Source of the DNA: Polyangiaceae bacterium
Lineage (GTDB): Bacteria > Myxococcota_A > Polyangia > Polyangiales > Polyangiaceae
DNA length: 64,000 nt
Direction: 5' to 3'
Assembly: GCA_016719945.1 (NCBI GenBank)
Contig: JADJYE010000012.1
Coordinates: 62,001-126,000 of the forward strand
Shown: piece by piece, positions 46,934-55,769 of the stretch
Numbering within the stretch: the stretch's first letter is position 1
How the letters are laid out: each line of letters opens with the position of its first letter
Translations under genes and position numbers: made by a program
The notes under the pieces: generated by a model
Told to the model about the DNA's origin: nothing
Seen by the model: only the letters and a program-made list of their open reading frames with translations
Databases searched by the model: none

Positions 46934-47391
46934 ACGAGCGCGGATGGGGGAGGCCGCATTGGCGCGTCCTGCGTGGGCGGCGGCGGGGGCCATAGGCGGT
47001 CGCGGGGGGGGGGGGGGCCCGGGCGGGGGGCGCGGGGCGGCGCGGGCGCGCCGGGGCGGGGGCCGGAGCGCCCGGGTCGGAAGGGGGGGGGAGCGAGACG
47101 GGCGGCGGCCGGGGCGCCGCGCCGGGGGCCGGGGCGGGCCGCGCCCGGGCGGCGGGCCTCGGCTGACGGGCCGCACCCCACGCCCGCGGCGGGGGCCGGG
47201 CCAGCGGCTCCGGGGGGGGGGGCGGGGGCCGCGGCCGGGGCGGGGGGCGCGGCGCGGCCGGGGCGCGGCGCCTCGGCGACCGGCGGGGGCGTCCCGCACC
47301 CGGCCGGCCCGGCGACGGCGGGGGGAGCGTCGGGGTGGCGGCGGAGAACGGCCCGGCCGCCGGGCCGGGGGCGGCACCTCGACGCTCGAGC
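46934..47391. other. Anomalous G-rich stretch without a credible gene
   Basis: The 458 bases are dominated by runs of G, up to 15 in a row, with single C or A breaks. Frames here give only Gly/Arg/Pro/Ala strings with no family resemblance. The genes on both sides are frameshifted. The block looks like a poor consensus across a gap. I see no promoter, RNA or repeat that can be trusted. Confidence 0.7.
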
Positions 47392-48026
47392 TCACGGGCG
47401 AGGCGGGAGCTCACGCTGCACGCACGCCCACTTCCCGGCGTCACAGGTGCAGTCGAGCTGCTGGGCGCAGGTCGCCGCGCTGCACTTTTGCCCGGCCTTC
47501 GAGCAGGTCGACGTCTTGAATTCGTCCGCGTCCCGCGGGCACTCGCCCGGCTTCAGCGGGGCGCGGCACTGCCACGACATTCCGTGCAGCATGAAGGGCG
47601 GCGGCGCCGCCCCGCCGCAGTACGGTTGGTGCACGCACTGACAAACGGTGGCGCCATAGCTGCAGCTCGCCGGCTTCGTCACGCCGGACCAGCCGCACGG
47701 GCCCGCCGCTTGCTCGACCCTCGCGGGACAGGAGGCGGTCGCCGGCGCGAGCGACCCGCAGTTGCCGAACGCGTCGTTCACGCACGCCACGAAGGAAGCC
47801 ACGCTCGGGGGCGTGACGCTGGCCGACGCGGTCGCATTCGCCGTCGCCGACGCTGTCGCCGTTGTGCGCTGGGGCGGCGGTGGGACGGTCGCCGCGGCGC
47901 TGGCCGATGCGGTGATCGCGACCGTCGCGGGGGTGGTGCTTTCGGTTGGCTCGCTTCGGTCCGGCGCTCCACAGCTCACGAACGATGCAGCGAGCCAGAG
48001 CGGGGGGTGAGGTGGTGCAGGCTCAT
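47392..48026 (-). CDS. Cys-rich lipoprotein, one-base shift in a G6/C6 run
   Basis: About 211 residues after repair. The main frame carries a Thr/Ala/Ser-rich linker and a C-terminal domain with about 16 cysteines (GPCGWSGVTKPASCSYGATV, CQCVHQPYCGG, CSAATCAQQLDCTCD). Upstream there is no start in this frame. Adding one base to the six-G run at 48002-48007 joins ATG 48026 to give MSLHHLTPPLWLAASFVSC, a clean signal and lipobox. So this is an exported lipoprotein of unknown function. A real phase-variable tract is possible but six bases is short. Confidence 0.65.
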
Positions 48027-48037
48027 CCTCGTGGGCC

Positions 48038-49414
48038 TCAGCCCGGCGAGCGCAGGTGCCAGGCCTTGGGCTTGGTGAAGGCCAAGATGCCGTAGCGCGA
48101 GAGCGTGAGGCCGAGCCCGGAGTGTCGCCGGCCGGACCAGGGCAGCCGCGGGCTGACGCGATCGCAGCAGTTCCAGTAGGCCGAGCCTGCGTCGACGCGC
48201 GACAGGATGCGCTCGGCACGCGCGCGGTCCTTCGTGTACACGCCCGCCGTGAGCCCGTATTCGGTGTCGTTCATCGCGGCCACCGCCTGCTCGTCGTCTT
48301 TCACGCGCTGGATGCCGATGATCGGCCCGAAGGACTCCTCGCGCATGACGCTCATGGTGCCGTTCACGCCCGTGAGCACCGTCGGCGCGAAGTAGTGCCC
48401 AGGGCGAGCCAGGCGCGCGCCGCCGAGCGCGACGGTCGCGCCCTTCTGCTTCGCGTCGGCGATCTGCGCCTCGAGCACCGCGAGCTGCGCGCCGCGGGTG
48501 AGGGGCCCGATGTACGTCGTGTCGTCGGTGGGGTCGCCCACCTTGAAGCCGCGGACCTCCTCGATGAAGGCCTCGATGAAGCGGTCGGCGATCGCCTCGT
48601 GGACGTAGATGCGCTCGACCGCGCAGCAGCTCTGTCCCGCGTTGTAGAAGGCCCCGTCGGCGGTCCCCGCGGCCGCTGCCTTGGGGTCGACGTCGTCGGC
48701 GATGTACACCGGATCTTTGCCGCCGAGCTCGAGCTGCACCCGCGTCATCGAGCGACCTGCGGCCTCAGCGACCTTGCGACCGGTCGCGTACGAGCCGGTG
48801 AAGAAGATGCCGTCGACCGGGAGGTCGGAGACCGCCGCGCCGATCGCGCCCGCGCCGAGGATCGGGATGAACACGTCCTCGGGCACGCCCGAGGCGTGCA
48901 GCGCCTCGGCGAGCGCGAGGCCGGTCAGCGTCGCGTGCTCGCTCGGCTTGTAGAGGACCGCGTTGCCGGCGATGAGCGCGGGCACGAACACGTTCGAGCC
49001 GACGAAGTACGGGTAGTTCCACGCGGAGATGTTGGCGACGACGCCGAGCGGCTCGTGCTCGATCAGCTCGACCATCCCGCCGTCGGCCATCACCTCTTCG
49101 CGGGCGAGCGTGCGCTCGCTCTCGGCGAGGAAGAAGTCGACGCGACCGAGCAGCCCGTTGAGCTCGTTTCGGCTCTGAGCGATCGGCTTGCCGACCTCGC
49201 TCGTGGTGATCGCGGCGAGCCTCTCCTTGTCGCGCTCGATCGCGCCGCGAAACCGGCGGATCGCCTCGATGCGCTCTCGGAGCGGGCGCGCTCGCCAGGC
49301 GCTCTGGCCGGCCCGCGCGCGGGCGAGCTTGGTCTTCACGCTCTCGGGAGAGTCGGCCTCGAGCGTCCGGAGCGTCGCGCCTGTCGCGGGGTTCTCGATC
49401 GAAAAAGTGCTCAT
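48038..49414 (-). CDS. NAD(P)-dependent aldehyde dehydrogenase (PuuC/GabD-like)
   Basis: 458 residues. The catalytic Cys is in GQSCCAVERIYV and the general base Glu in LELGGKDP; NISAWNYPYF and NAVLYKPSE are classic ALDH cofactor-site segments. It oxidises an aldehyde to the acid. It is the last gene of an operon with a gamma-glutamyl synthetase-like enzyme, an iron alcohol dehydrogenase and a PuuD-like hydrolase. The likely substrate is therefore gamma-glutamyl-aminobutyraldehyde or succinate semialdehyde. The start overlaps the stop of the hydrolase gene. Confidence 0.88.
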   Translation of the reverse strand: MSTFSIENPATGATLRTLEADSPESVKTKLARARAGQSAWRARPLRERIEAIRRFRGAIERDKERLAAITTSEVGKPIAQSRNELNGLLGRVDFFLAESERTLAREEVMADGGMVELIEHEPLGVVANISAWNYPYFVGSNVFVPALIAGNAVLYKPSEHATLTGLALAEALHASGVPEDVFIPILGAGAIGAAVSDLPVDGIFFTGSYATGRKVAEAAGRSMTRVQLELGGKDPVYIADDVDPKAAAAGTADGAFYNAGQSCCAVERIYVHEAIADRFIEAFIEEVRGFKVGDPTDDTTYIGPLTRGAQLAVLEAQIADAKQKGATVALGGARLARPGHYFAPTVLTGVNGTMSVMREESFGPIIGIQRVKDDEQAVAAMNDTEYGLTAGVYTKDRARAERILSRVDAGSAYWNCCDRVSPRLPWSGRRHSGLGLTLSRYGILAFTKPKAWHLRSPG

Positions 49415-50217
49415 CGTCCCTCCGGGGGGCCGCCTCTTCGAGCGGCCGAGGCCTGCAGAAATTCACGCAAGATGGGCGCGTTGTCGAGCAGGCCGACGCC
49501 GGCCTCGCTCTCGTGCGCGAACTCGGGGTGCCACTGGACGCCGCGCACCCAGGCTGTCGCTTCCACTTCGATCGCCTCGATGATGTCGTCCTCCGTGGAG
49601 CGGGCGGAGACCTTCACGCCGCGGCCGAGCCGCTTGATCGCCTGGTGGTGGACCGAGTTCACGCGGGCCCGAGGCGCCTCGTACAGACCCGCGAGCCAAG
49701 CCCCGGGCTCGAACGAGATCTCGTGGGCCAGTCGGTCGTAGACGCCCGCGTCGCGGTGCACCCGCGCGCCCTCGACCTCGTCCTTGATGTCTTGGTGGAG
49801 TGAGCCGCCGAACGCCACGTTGAGCAGCTGGTGCCCTCGGCAGATCCCGAGCACCGGCTTGCCCGCGTCGACCATCGCGCGCACGAGGGCGAGCTCGTAT
49901 TCGTCGCGCAGCGCGTCGCCGGACCACTCGGGGCGGCGCGGCTCCTCGCCGTAGGTCCGCGGGCTCACGTCCACCCCGCCTTGCAGGACCAGCCCGTCGA
50001 GGTCGTCGGCGACGTCCATGGCCGTCGCCGCGCCGTGGTCGCGCGGATCCGGGAGCATGTACACGAGGGACCGGAAGCTGGGCTCTCGCTCCGACGCCAC
50101 CCAGCGCGCCATCGATCGCTCCAGATAGTAGAGCGGCTTGCCGTTGAAGACGGGGCGAGTCGGGTCGGCGTGGAACAGACAGGCGCTGACCCCGATGCGC
50201 AGGGGGCGCCTCGTCAA
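49411..50217 (-). CDS. Gamma-glutamyl-GABA hydrolase (PuuD-like class I amidotransferase fold)
   Basis: 268 residues from TTG 50217, in a TTGA overlap with the upstream gene. The nucleophile Cys is in GICRGHQLLNVAFGGSLHQD, with catalytic His and Glu in VQWHPEFAHES; VNSVHHQAIKRLG is typical of the peptidase C26 family. PuuD frees GABA (or a like amino acid) from its gamma-glutamyl adduct. Its place between the synthetase and aldehyde dehydrogenase genes supports this role. Confidence 0.85.
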   Translation of the reverse strand: MTRRPLRIGVSACLFHADPTRPVFNGKPLYYLERSMARWVASEREPSFRSLVYMLPDPRDHGAATAMDVADDLDGLVLQGGVDVSPRTYGEEPRRPEWSGDALRDEYELALVRAMVDAGKPVLGICRGHQLLNVAFGGSLHQDIKDEVEGARVHRDAGVYDRLAHEISFEPGAWLAGLYEAPRARVNSVHHQAIKRLGRGVKVSARSTEDDIIEAIEVEATAWVRGVQWHPEFAHESEAGVGLLDNAPILREFLQASAARRGGPPEGR

Positions 50218-51377
50218 CCGAACGCCTCGGAGAAGATGCGCTCGAAGTCGGCCGCCGCGCAGGGCACCGGGTTGTTCGGGTGGCAGCCGTCGGCGACCGA
50301 GAGCTCGACCAGGCGAGCCTTGTGCTCGCGCGAGACACCGGCGGCGCTGAGATTTTTCGGGATGCCGACCTTCGCCTTGAGCTCGGAGAGCCACGAGAGG
50401 AAGCCGGCGGCGGTCGGCTCGCTGAGGCGCAGGGTCCTGGCCATCGTTTCGAAGCGCTCCGCCAGCGCCGGGCCGCCTCGCTTCGCGTTGTCGCCAAGGG
50501 CGAAGTCGATCATCACGCCGTTCGCGAGGCCGTGGTGCATGTCGACCACGGTGCCGAGCGCGTGCGCGCACGAGTGCGTCACGCCGAGCCCCTTCTGGAA
50601 GGCGATGGCCCCCATCATGCTGCTCATCATCATGTCGCCGCGCGCGGCGAGGTCTGCGCCGTTCTTCACGGCGGCCTCCAGGCTCTTCGCGGCGAGCCGG
50701 AGCCCTTCGAGCGCGATGCCATCGCACAGCGGGTGGTAGCCCTTGGCGAGGTACGCCTCGACGTTGTGGGTGAGGGCGTCGAGCCCCGTCGACGCCGTGA
50801 CCGACGCCGGCAGCTCGAGCGTGAGCTCGGGGTCCGCGAAGACCGCCTTCGCGAGCAGGCGAGGGGAGAAGATGATCTTCTTCACGTGCGTCGTGTCGTC
50901 AGACACCACCGCGCTGCGACCGACCTCGCTGCCCGTGCCGGACGTGGTCGGCAGGGCGATGAGGGTGGGGATGGGCTGATCGAAGGGCAGCGCGCCCGGC
51001 TTGTCGTCCTCGTAGTCGAAGAGGTGACCCGGGTGATGCACCATCAAGGCGATGGCCTTGGCCACGTCGAGCGCCGCGCCTCCTCCGAGCCCGACGATGG
51101 CGTCGGCGCCGTGCGCGCGGAACGCCTCGACCCCGGCCGACACCTGGGACACGACGGGGTTGCCGAACACCCCCGAGAACGACGCCGCGGCAAGCCCGGC
51201 CGCCCCGAGCTCGCTCAGAAAAGCTGCGTGCAAGGGCAGCGCCGCGACCCCGCGGTCGGTCACGACCAGCGGTCGCTTCGCGCCGGAGGCCGTGAGGCTC
51301 GCGGGCGCGAGCTTGCGCGCGCCGGGCCCGAAGTGGATCAGCGTGGGAAAGCTGAAGCGCGAGATGGCGTTCGACAT
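50214..51377 (-). CDS. Iron-containing alcohol dehydrogenase
   Basis: 387 residues. The NAD site GLGGGAALDVAKAIALMV and the metal-site histidines in THSCAHALG and MHHGLANGVM are present, with PTTSGTGSEVGR, the family signature. It interconverts alcohols and aldehydes with NAD(P)H. In this operon it may handle an amino-alcohol or aldehyde intermediate. ATG 51377 is eight bases after the glutamine-synthetase-like gene's stop at 51386; the long upstream frame is antisense noise. Confidence 0.88.
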   Translation of the reverse strand: MSNAISRFSFPTLIHFGPGARKLAPASLTASGAKRPLVVTDRGVAALPLHAAFLSELGAAGLAAASFSGVFGNPVVSQVSAGVEAFRAHGADAIVGLGGGAALDVAKAIALMVHHPGHLFDYEDDKPGALPFDQPIPTLIALPTTSGTGSEVGRSAVVSDDTTHVKKIIFSPRLLAKAVFADPELTLELPASVTASTGLDALTHNVEAYLAKGYHPLCDGIALEGLRLAAKSLEAAVKNGADLAARGDMMMSSMMGAIAFQKGLGVTHSCAHALGTVVDMHHGLANGVMIDFALGDNAKRGGPALAERFETMARTLRLSEPTAAGFLSWLSELKAKVGIPKNLSAAGVSREHKARLVELSVADGCHPNNPVPCAAADFERIFSEAFG

Positions 51378-51385
51378 GAGGCTCC

Positions 51386-52747
51386 TCAGATGATCTCGAA
51401 ATACCGGCGCGTCTCCCAGTCGGTGACGGCGTCCTGGAACTTCTGCCACTCCCAGTGGCGGGTCGCTACGAAATGCTCGACGAAGCCGTCTCCGAACAGC
51501 TCCCGCGCGACCTTGCTCGCCTCGAGCTGCACCGTCGCCTGGTGGAGGTTTCGCGGGAGGCGCTCGACGCTCGACTCCGCGTAGGCGCTGCCGACGACTG
51601 GCGGCGCGCTCAGCTCCAGCTTGCGCTCGACGCCCCACATCCCCGCGGCGACCGCCGCCGCGACGGCGAGGTAAGGGTTCACGTCGGAGCCGGGGACGCG
51701 CAGCTCGAGGCGCGTCGACTTGGCCGAGCCCGGGATCACGCGGGCCGCGACGGTTCGGTTGTCGATGCCCCAGGTCGGCTTGGTCGGCGCCCAGAAGCCG
51801 TCGACCAGGCGTTTGTAGCTGTTCACGGTCGGGGCGAAGAAGGGCAGGAGCTCGGGCAACAGCGCGAGGATCCCCGCGACGAAGCTGCGCATCGTCGAGC
51901 TGACCCCGAGCGGATCGGACGGATCGTGGAAGGTGTTCTCGCCGTCCTTCCAGAGGCTGAGGTGCGTGTGGCCGCTGCAGCCGGGGAGCTTGTCGTTCCA
52001 CTTCGCCATGAAGCTCGGCATGATGCCGAAGCGCCGCCCGATCTCCCGCGCGCCCGACTTGAAGAGCACCGCGCGGTCGGCCGCCTCGAGCGCCTCGGAG
52101 TAGAGGATCGCCGCCTCGAGCACCCCGGGGCCCGTCTCGGTGTGGAGGCCCTCGATCGGCACGCGGAAGCGCTCGAGCTCGTCCATCAGCGCGTTGAAGA
52201 AGGGGAGGTTCTGGCTCATCCTGAGCAGCGAGTACCCGAACATGCCCGGCGTGATCGGCGTCGGCTCGACGTACTTCTTCTCCGCCAGCGACTGGGGGGT
52301 CTCCTTGAAGTTGAACCATTCGAACTCGAGGCCGGCCTTGGCCGTGAAGCCGGCCGAAGCGGCGCGGTCGAGCACCTTGCGGAGCAGGCGCCTCGGGCAG
52401 ACAGCCAGCGGCTGCCCCTGTGTGTCCTCGAAGTCGCCCAGGAAGAAGGGCACGTCGCCGTCCCACGGGACGCGCCGGAAGGTCGAGAGGTCGACCCGCG
52501 CGAGGGCGTCGGGGTAGCCGGTGTGCCAGCCGGTGTAGCGCGTGTTGTCGTAGCAGACGTCGCCGGCGTCCCAGCCGAACACGACGTTGCAGAAGCCGAA
52601 GCCGCCGTCGACCGCGGAGAAGAACTTCTCTTTGTGCAGGTACTTGCCGCGAAGGATGCCGTCGATGTCGGTGATGGCGACCTTGACCTTGGCTCCGGGG
52701 TCGCTCTTCAGCTGGGACAAGATCGCTTGCGCGTCGGCCTCGGTCAT
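51386..52747 (-). CDS. Glutamine-synthetase-family gamma-glutamyl amine synthetase (PuuA-like)
   Basis: 453 residues with GS-fold landmarks: metal-site Glu in GLEFEWFNFK, the ammonia/substrate segment around EAAILYSEALEAADR, GCSGHTHLSLW, and late RLELRVPGSDVNPYLAVAAA. The N-terminal beta-grasp (VKVAITDIDGILRGKYL) is of the PuuA/GlnA3 type that glutamylates amines rather than ammonia. The operon partners support polyamine or amine breakdown. ATG 52747 overlaps the stop of the HEAT-repeat gene. Confidence 0.85.
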   Translation of the reverse strand: MTEADAQAILSQLKSDPGAKVKVAITDIDGILRGKYLHKEKFFSAVDGGFGFCNVVFGWDAGDVCYDNTRYTGWHTGYPDALARVDLSTFRRVPWDGDVPFFLGDFEDTQGQPLAVCPRRLLRKVLDRAASAGFTAKAGLEFEWFNFKETPQSLAEKKYVEPTPITPGMFGYSLLRMSQNLPFFNALMDELERFRVPIEGLHTETGPGVLEAAILYSEALEAADRAVLFKSGAREIGRRFGIMPSFMAKWNDKLPGCSGHTHLSLWKDGENTFHDPSDPLGVSSTMRSFVAGILALLPELLPFFAPTVNSYKRLVDGFWAPTKPTWGIDNRTVAARVIPGSAKSTRLELRVPGSDVNPYLAVAAAVAAGMWGVERKLELSAPPVVGSAYAESSVERLPRNLHQATVQLEASKVARELFGDGFVEHFVATRHWEWQKFQDAVTDWETRRYFEII

Positions 52748-54810
52748 TTCGACATCCCCCCTTGCCTGAGCGCCCGGCCCCACGCCCCCGGCGCGCTGCC
52801 GGCTTTTTCCACGATCGGCGCGAGCTTCTTCAACGCGAGCTCTTGCACGGGCACCATGTCGACGGGATCGAACGGCACGGCACGGCCGGTCTTGAGGATG
52901 AGCTCTCGGTACAGGACGCGGCGCTCGGCGGGCGTGATCTGGTACCCCTCGAGCTCGGCGAACGACAAGGCCGGCGTGTACGGCTGACCGCGGCGCAGGC
53001 GGCGCTCTCCTTCCCAGCGTGACGGCTCCTCGTTGAGGAACGCGCGCCACGCCTCGGCGCGCTGCGTCGGCACGCGGACGCGATCGGGGGCGCCGTCCGA
53101 AGGGCGATCTCGGCGGTCGCTCGCGAGCCGCTTCACGGGCGGGGCGTCGTCGGGCACCTGCGGCACAGGTGGATCGTCGACGTCGAGCTTCTCAGGGGGC
53201 AGGTCGATGTCCTCGTACAGCTCGGCGCCCGTGATCCGCTGGAGCGCGAAGGCGATCTCCTGCTTGAGCTCGGGCGCGGTGTCGGCCTCGAGCGCGTCGA
53301 TGAGCGGACCGAGCGACGCGGGGTGACCGCCGTAGCCGAGGGCCGAGGCGAGCGCGCGAGACGGGGCGCGCTCCCAGCGTGAGACCAGGTCGGCGACGTC
53401 GTCGCGCTCGCCCGCGAGGGCGACGAGCAGCAGCAGCGTGTCGCGGCCGCCGCGATCGAACGCTCTCTTCACGCGCTCGACCGCGTGCGAGACCCCGCCG
53501 AGCAGGCTGGCCCACGCGACCGCGTCGGCGAGCTCGGGACCTTCGGGCGCGGCGCGCTCCTCGACGAGCACGGAGAGCTCGGGGATCGCGGCGAGCCCCG
53601 CCGCCACGAAGGCGAACGCTGCCACCTCGGGGGCCTCGTCGCGACAGCGCGCGACGATCTCGTCGGGTGTCGCGATCCCGCGGTGACACAACACGTCGAT
53701 CGCGACGCGGCGCAGGCCCGCCTCGGGGTCGGCCAGCCACGCACGCAGCGTGGTCGCCAGGTCGGGGTGGGGGGCCAGCTTGAGCGCCATCGCGGCCGCC
53801 GCGCACGTCTCCGGGGAGCTCGGCCCCAACAGGCGGATGCATCGCTCGACCGCGGCCAGCGCGTCGCGGCCCTCGACGCAGCCGAGGCAGAAGGCGATCC
53901 CGAAGGCGCGCGACGCGTCCTTGGCGGGGCTGTCGACCACGAGCCGCTCGAGCTCGGCGAGCGCGACGGGCCCGAGCCCCGCGAGCGCGTCCACGTCTCG
54001 CAGCAGGCGCTCGTCGTAGGTCGCCGTGTCGCGCCAGTGCTCTCCGAGCAGGGGCGTCCGCTGCATCCCCACCGCGCACACGTCCTCGAAGAGCGTCCGC
54101 GCGGTCGCCTGACGCACCTCGTCCGCCGTGGCTCGCTCGTGGGGTCCCGGGGTGAAGCCAGGCACGACGTCGGGCTGCTCCCGGCGCCGCGCCATCCGTG
54201 CTTCGCGCGCCGCTCGGGCCTCGTCGCGGCGTCGCGCGGCCGCCTCGCGCATCTCCTTCGAACGCGCGCGCAGGACGGGCAGGCGCTCGTTTGGAGGGAG
54301 CTCTTGCAGCTCGTCCGCTAGCGTCTTTCGCAGAGGCGGCGGCTCGATGGGCGTCGCGACCCGCACCGACGGCGCGAGCGACGGCCGCTCCACGCGGTGC
54401 AGCGTCGGGACGGTGAGGGCCACCACGAGCTCTCGGGCGGGCGGCGAGGTCGTGCGCATCGAGGCGAAGGCGGCGTGGGGGACATGCAGCCACTGCCGCG
54501 CGGCGCGGACCCAGGGCGTGACGGTCGACATCGCCTCGTCGAGCTTCGTGGCCTGCTCGAGCGCGGCGACGGCGTCGTCGCACGCCTGCATCGCGTCGAG
54601 CAGCGCGCTCGTCGGCTCGCGTCGCAGGTCGTACGCGTCGAGGGTCGACCCGATCGCGCGCTCGAGCGCGCGCGCGAGAGGACGCAGATCGGCGAGCGTC
54701 GCGGGCGCATCTGCGGCGGCGCGGGCCGCCGCTTCGATCAGCCGCAGCGACGTCTCCATCGCCTGCACGTGCTTCGGGATGGACTGGGGAGCGGTCTCGT
54801 CGGGCGCCAT
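52744..54810 (-). CDS. HEAT-repeat protein of the type VI-associated kind
   Basis: 688 residues, no signal. An N-terminal helical part (1 to about 110) precedes an Arg/Ala/Glu-rich coiled segment (about 195-235, EARAAREARMARRREQ). HEAT-like repeats follow (about 270-550, SPETCAAAAMALKLAPHPDL, GLRRVAIDVLCHRGIATPDE, LASALGYGGHPASLGPLIDA). The C-terminal block is conserved-looking (RRLRRGQPYTPALSFAELEG). HEAT proteins of this form sit near vgrG and DUF2169 genes in proteobacteria, and such a cluster lies 1 kb away. Yet here it is coupled by a four-base overlap to the amine-catabolism operon. Confidence 0.65.
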   Translation of the reverse strand: MAPDETAPQSIPKHVQAMETSLRLIEAAARAAADAPATLADLRPLARALERAIGSTLDAYDLRREPTSALLDAMQACDDAVAALEQATKLDEAMSTVTPWVRAARQWLHVPHAAFASMRTTSPPARELVVALTVPTLHRVERPSLAPSVRVATPIEPPPLRKTLADELQELPPNERLPVLRARSKEMREAAARRRDEARAAREARMARRREQPDVVPGFTPGPHERATADEVRQATARTLFEDVCAVGMQRTPLLGEHWRDTATYDERLLRDVDALAGLGPVALAELERLVVDSPAKDASRAFGIAFCLGCVEGRDALAAVERCIRLLGPSSPETCAAAAMALKLAPHPDLATTLRAWLADPEAGLRRVAIDVLCHRGIATPDEIVARCRDEAPEVAAFAFVAAGLAAIPELSVLVEERAAPEGPELADAVAWASLLGGVSHAVERVKRAFDRGGRDTLLLLVALAGERDDVADLVSRWERAPSRALASALGYGGHPASLGPLIDALEADTAPELKQEIAFALQRITGAELYEDIDLPPEKLDVDDPPVPQVPDDAPPVKRLASDRRDRPSDGAPDRVRVPTQRAEAWRAFLNEEPSRWEGERRLRRGQPYTPALSFAELEGYQITPAERRVLYRELILKTGRAVPFDPVDMVPVQELALKKLAPIVEKAGSAPGAWGRALRQGGMSK

Positions 54811-54933
54811 CCGTCAAACTCCGTCGGCCGAGGGGGCTCGAAGGTACCCGACGCACCTCGCGCGCGAAAGACATTCTCCGAGGCCCGCGGCGGTGCTCTC
54901 ATCCGGCGTCGGTGTCCCTTGGGCACCGGAGCG

Positions 54934-55386
54934 ATGCGACCGGCGATGGAAGACAGCGAGCTCAGGTTGGAGGTGTACGCCGCGGTCGTCGCGTCGATCG
55001 CGGCCGGCCGGTCGCGGTTCGAGGCTCAGGTCGAGCACGGCCTCGACGAGGATGAGCTCGACGACCTGGAGAGCGCCGTGGAGGCGCGCCTCTCTCGTGC
55101 GCTCGACGCGGAGGGGGACGGCGTCGACCCGTTCTTGCAGCGCTATGACGCCGCCATGCGGACCGCCCAGCTCCGCGCGCGGCCGGCGCCCACCGCCAGC
55201 GTGGAGGAGCTCGCGCGCGCCATCGTGGCGCTCGAGCGAGGAGGCGAGCCTCGCGCGGTGCTCGAGCGGGCCGGCCTCTCGGGCGCGGATCTCGCGGGCG
55301 TCGTGTCGAGCCTCGGCGCCGACGTCGGTCGCTCGACGGCGCTGGTCGAGGCGCTCGAGGCCCATCGCGCGGGGAAGAGGCGCTAG
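54934..55386 (+). CDS. Small helical protein of unknown function
   Basis: 150 residues (ATG 54934, or ATG 54946 giving MEDSELRLEVYAAVVASI). Acidic and helical, with repeated motifs (GLDEDELDDLESAVEARLSR, VEELARAIVALERGGEPRAV). No known family is seen. It is two bases before a receiver-domain gene and divergent from the HEAT gene, between the type VI cluster and the HEAT protein, so it may be a type VI accessory. Confidence 0.55.
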   Translation: MRPAMEDSELRLEVYAAVVASIAAGRSRFEAQVEHGLDEDELDDLESAVEARLSRALDAEGDGVDPFLQRYDAAMRTAQLRARPAPTASVEELARAIVALERGGEPRAVLERAGLSGADLAGVVSSLGADVGRSTALVEALEAHRAGKRR

Positions 55387-55388
55387 GG

Positions 55389-55769
55389 GTGGTAGGACCT
55401 CCGCGCCCCCGCGTGCTCTTGGTCGACGACGAGCCCCTCGTCGCGAAGGCCATGGCCCGCCTGCTCGCGCCGGACCACGACGTCACGATCGTCGCGTCGG
55501 TCGACGCTGCCCTCGAGCACGTCCGCGCGGGCTCCAGCTACGAGGTCATCCTGTGCGACCTGGCCATGCCTCGCCGCTCGAGCGCTGACCTGTACGAGGA
55601 GCTGTGCGTGTGCGCCCCCGAGCTCGCCGAGCGCATGGTGGTCGTGACCGGAGGACCCACCACGGGTGCGGCCAGGGCCTTCATCGAGCGCGTCGCGCTG
55701 CCCCGGCTCGACAAACCGTTCACCCCCGAACAGCTGTTCGAGGCCGTCGCGCGCGTGGCCGCTCGCTAG
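55389..55769 (+). CDS. Single-domain response regulator
   Basis: 126 residues from GTG 55389, just one receiver domain. The acidic pair is D13/D14, the phospho-acceptor D57 (ILCDLAMP), the switch Thr T87 (VVVTGG) and Lys109 (LDKPF). All key residues are present, so it should be phosphorylated. No output domain; it would signal by protein contact. No paired kinase is adjacent. Its stop overlaps the convergent thiolase-fold gene by four bases. Confidence 0.85.
   Translation: MVGPPRPRVLLVDDEPLVAKAMARLLAPDHDVTIVASVDAALEHVRAGSSYEVILCDLAMPRRSSADLYEELCVCAPELAERMVVVTGGPTTGAARAFIERVALPRLDKPFTPEQLFEAVARVAAR

Noticed and set aside
46980..47360. G-quadruplex or recombination hot spot
   Set aside because: The neighbours are frameshifted and a like block sits in ahcY, so a calling fault explains it better.
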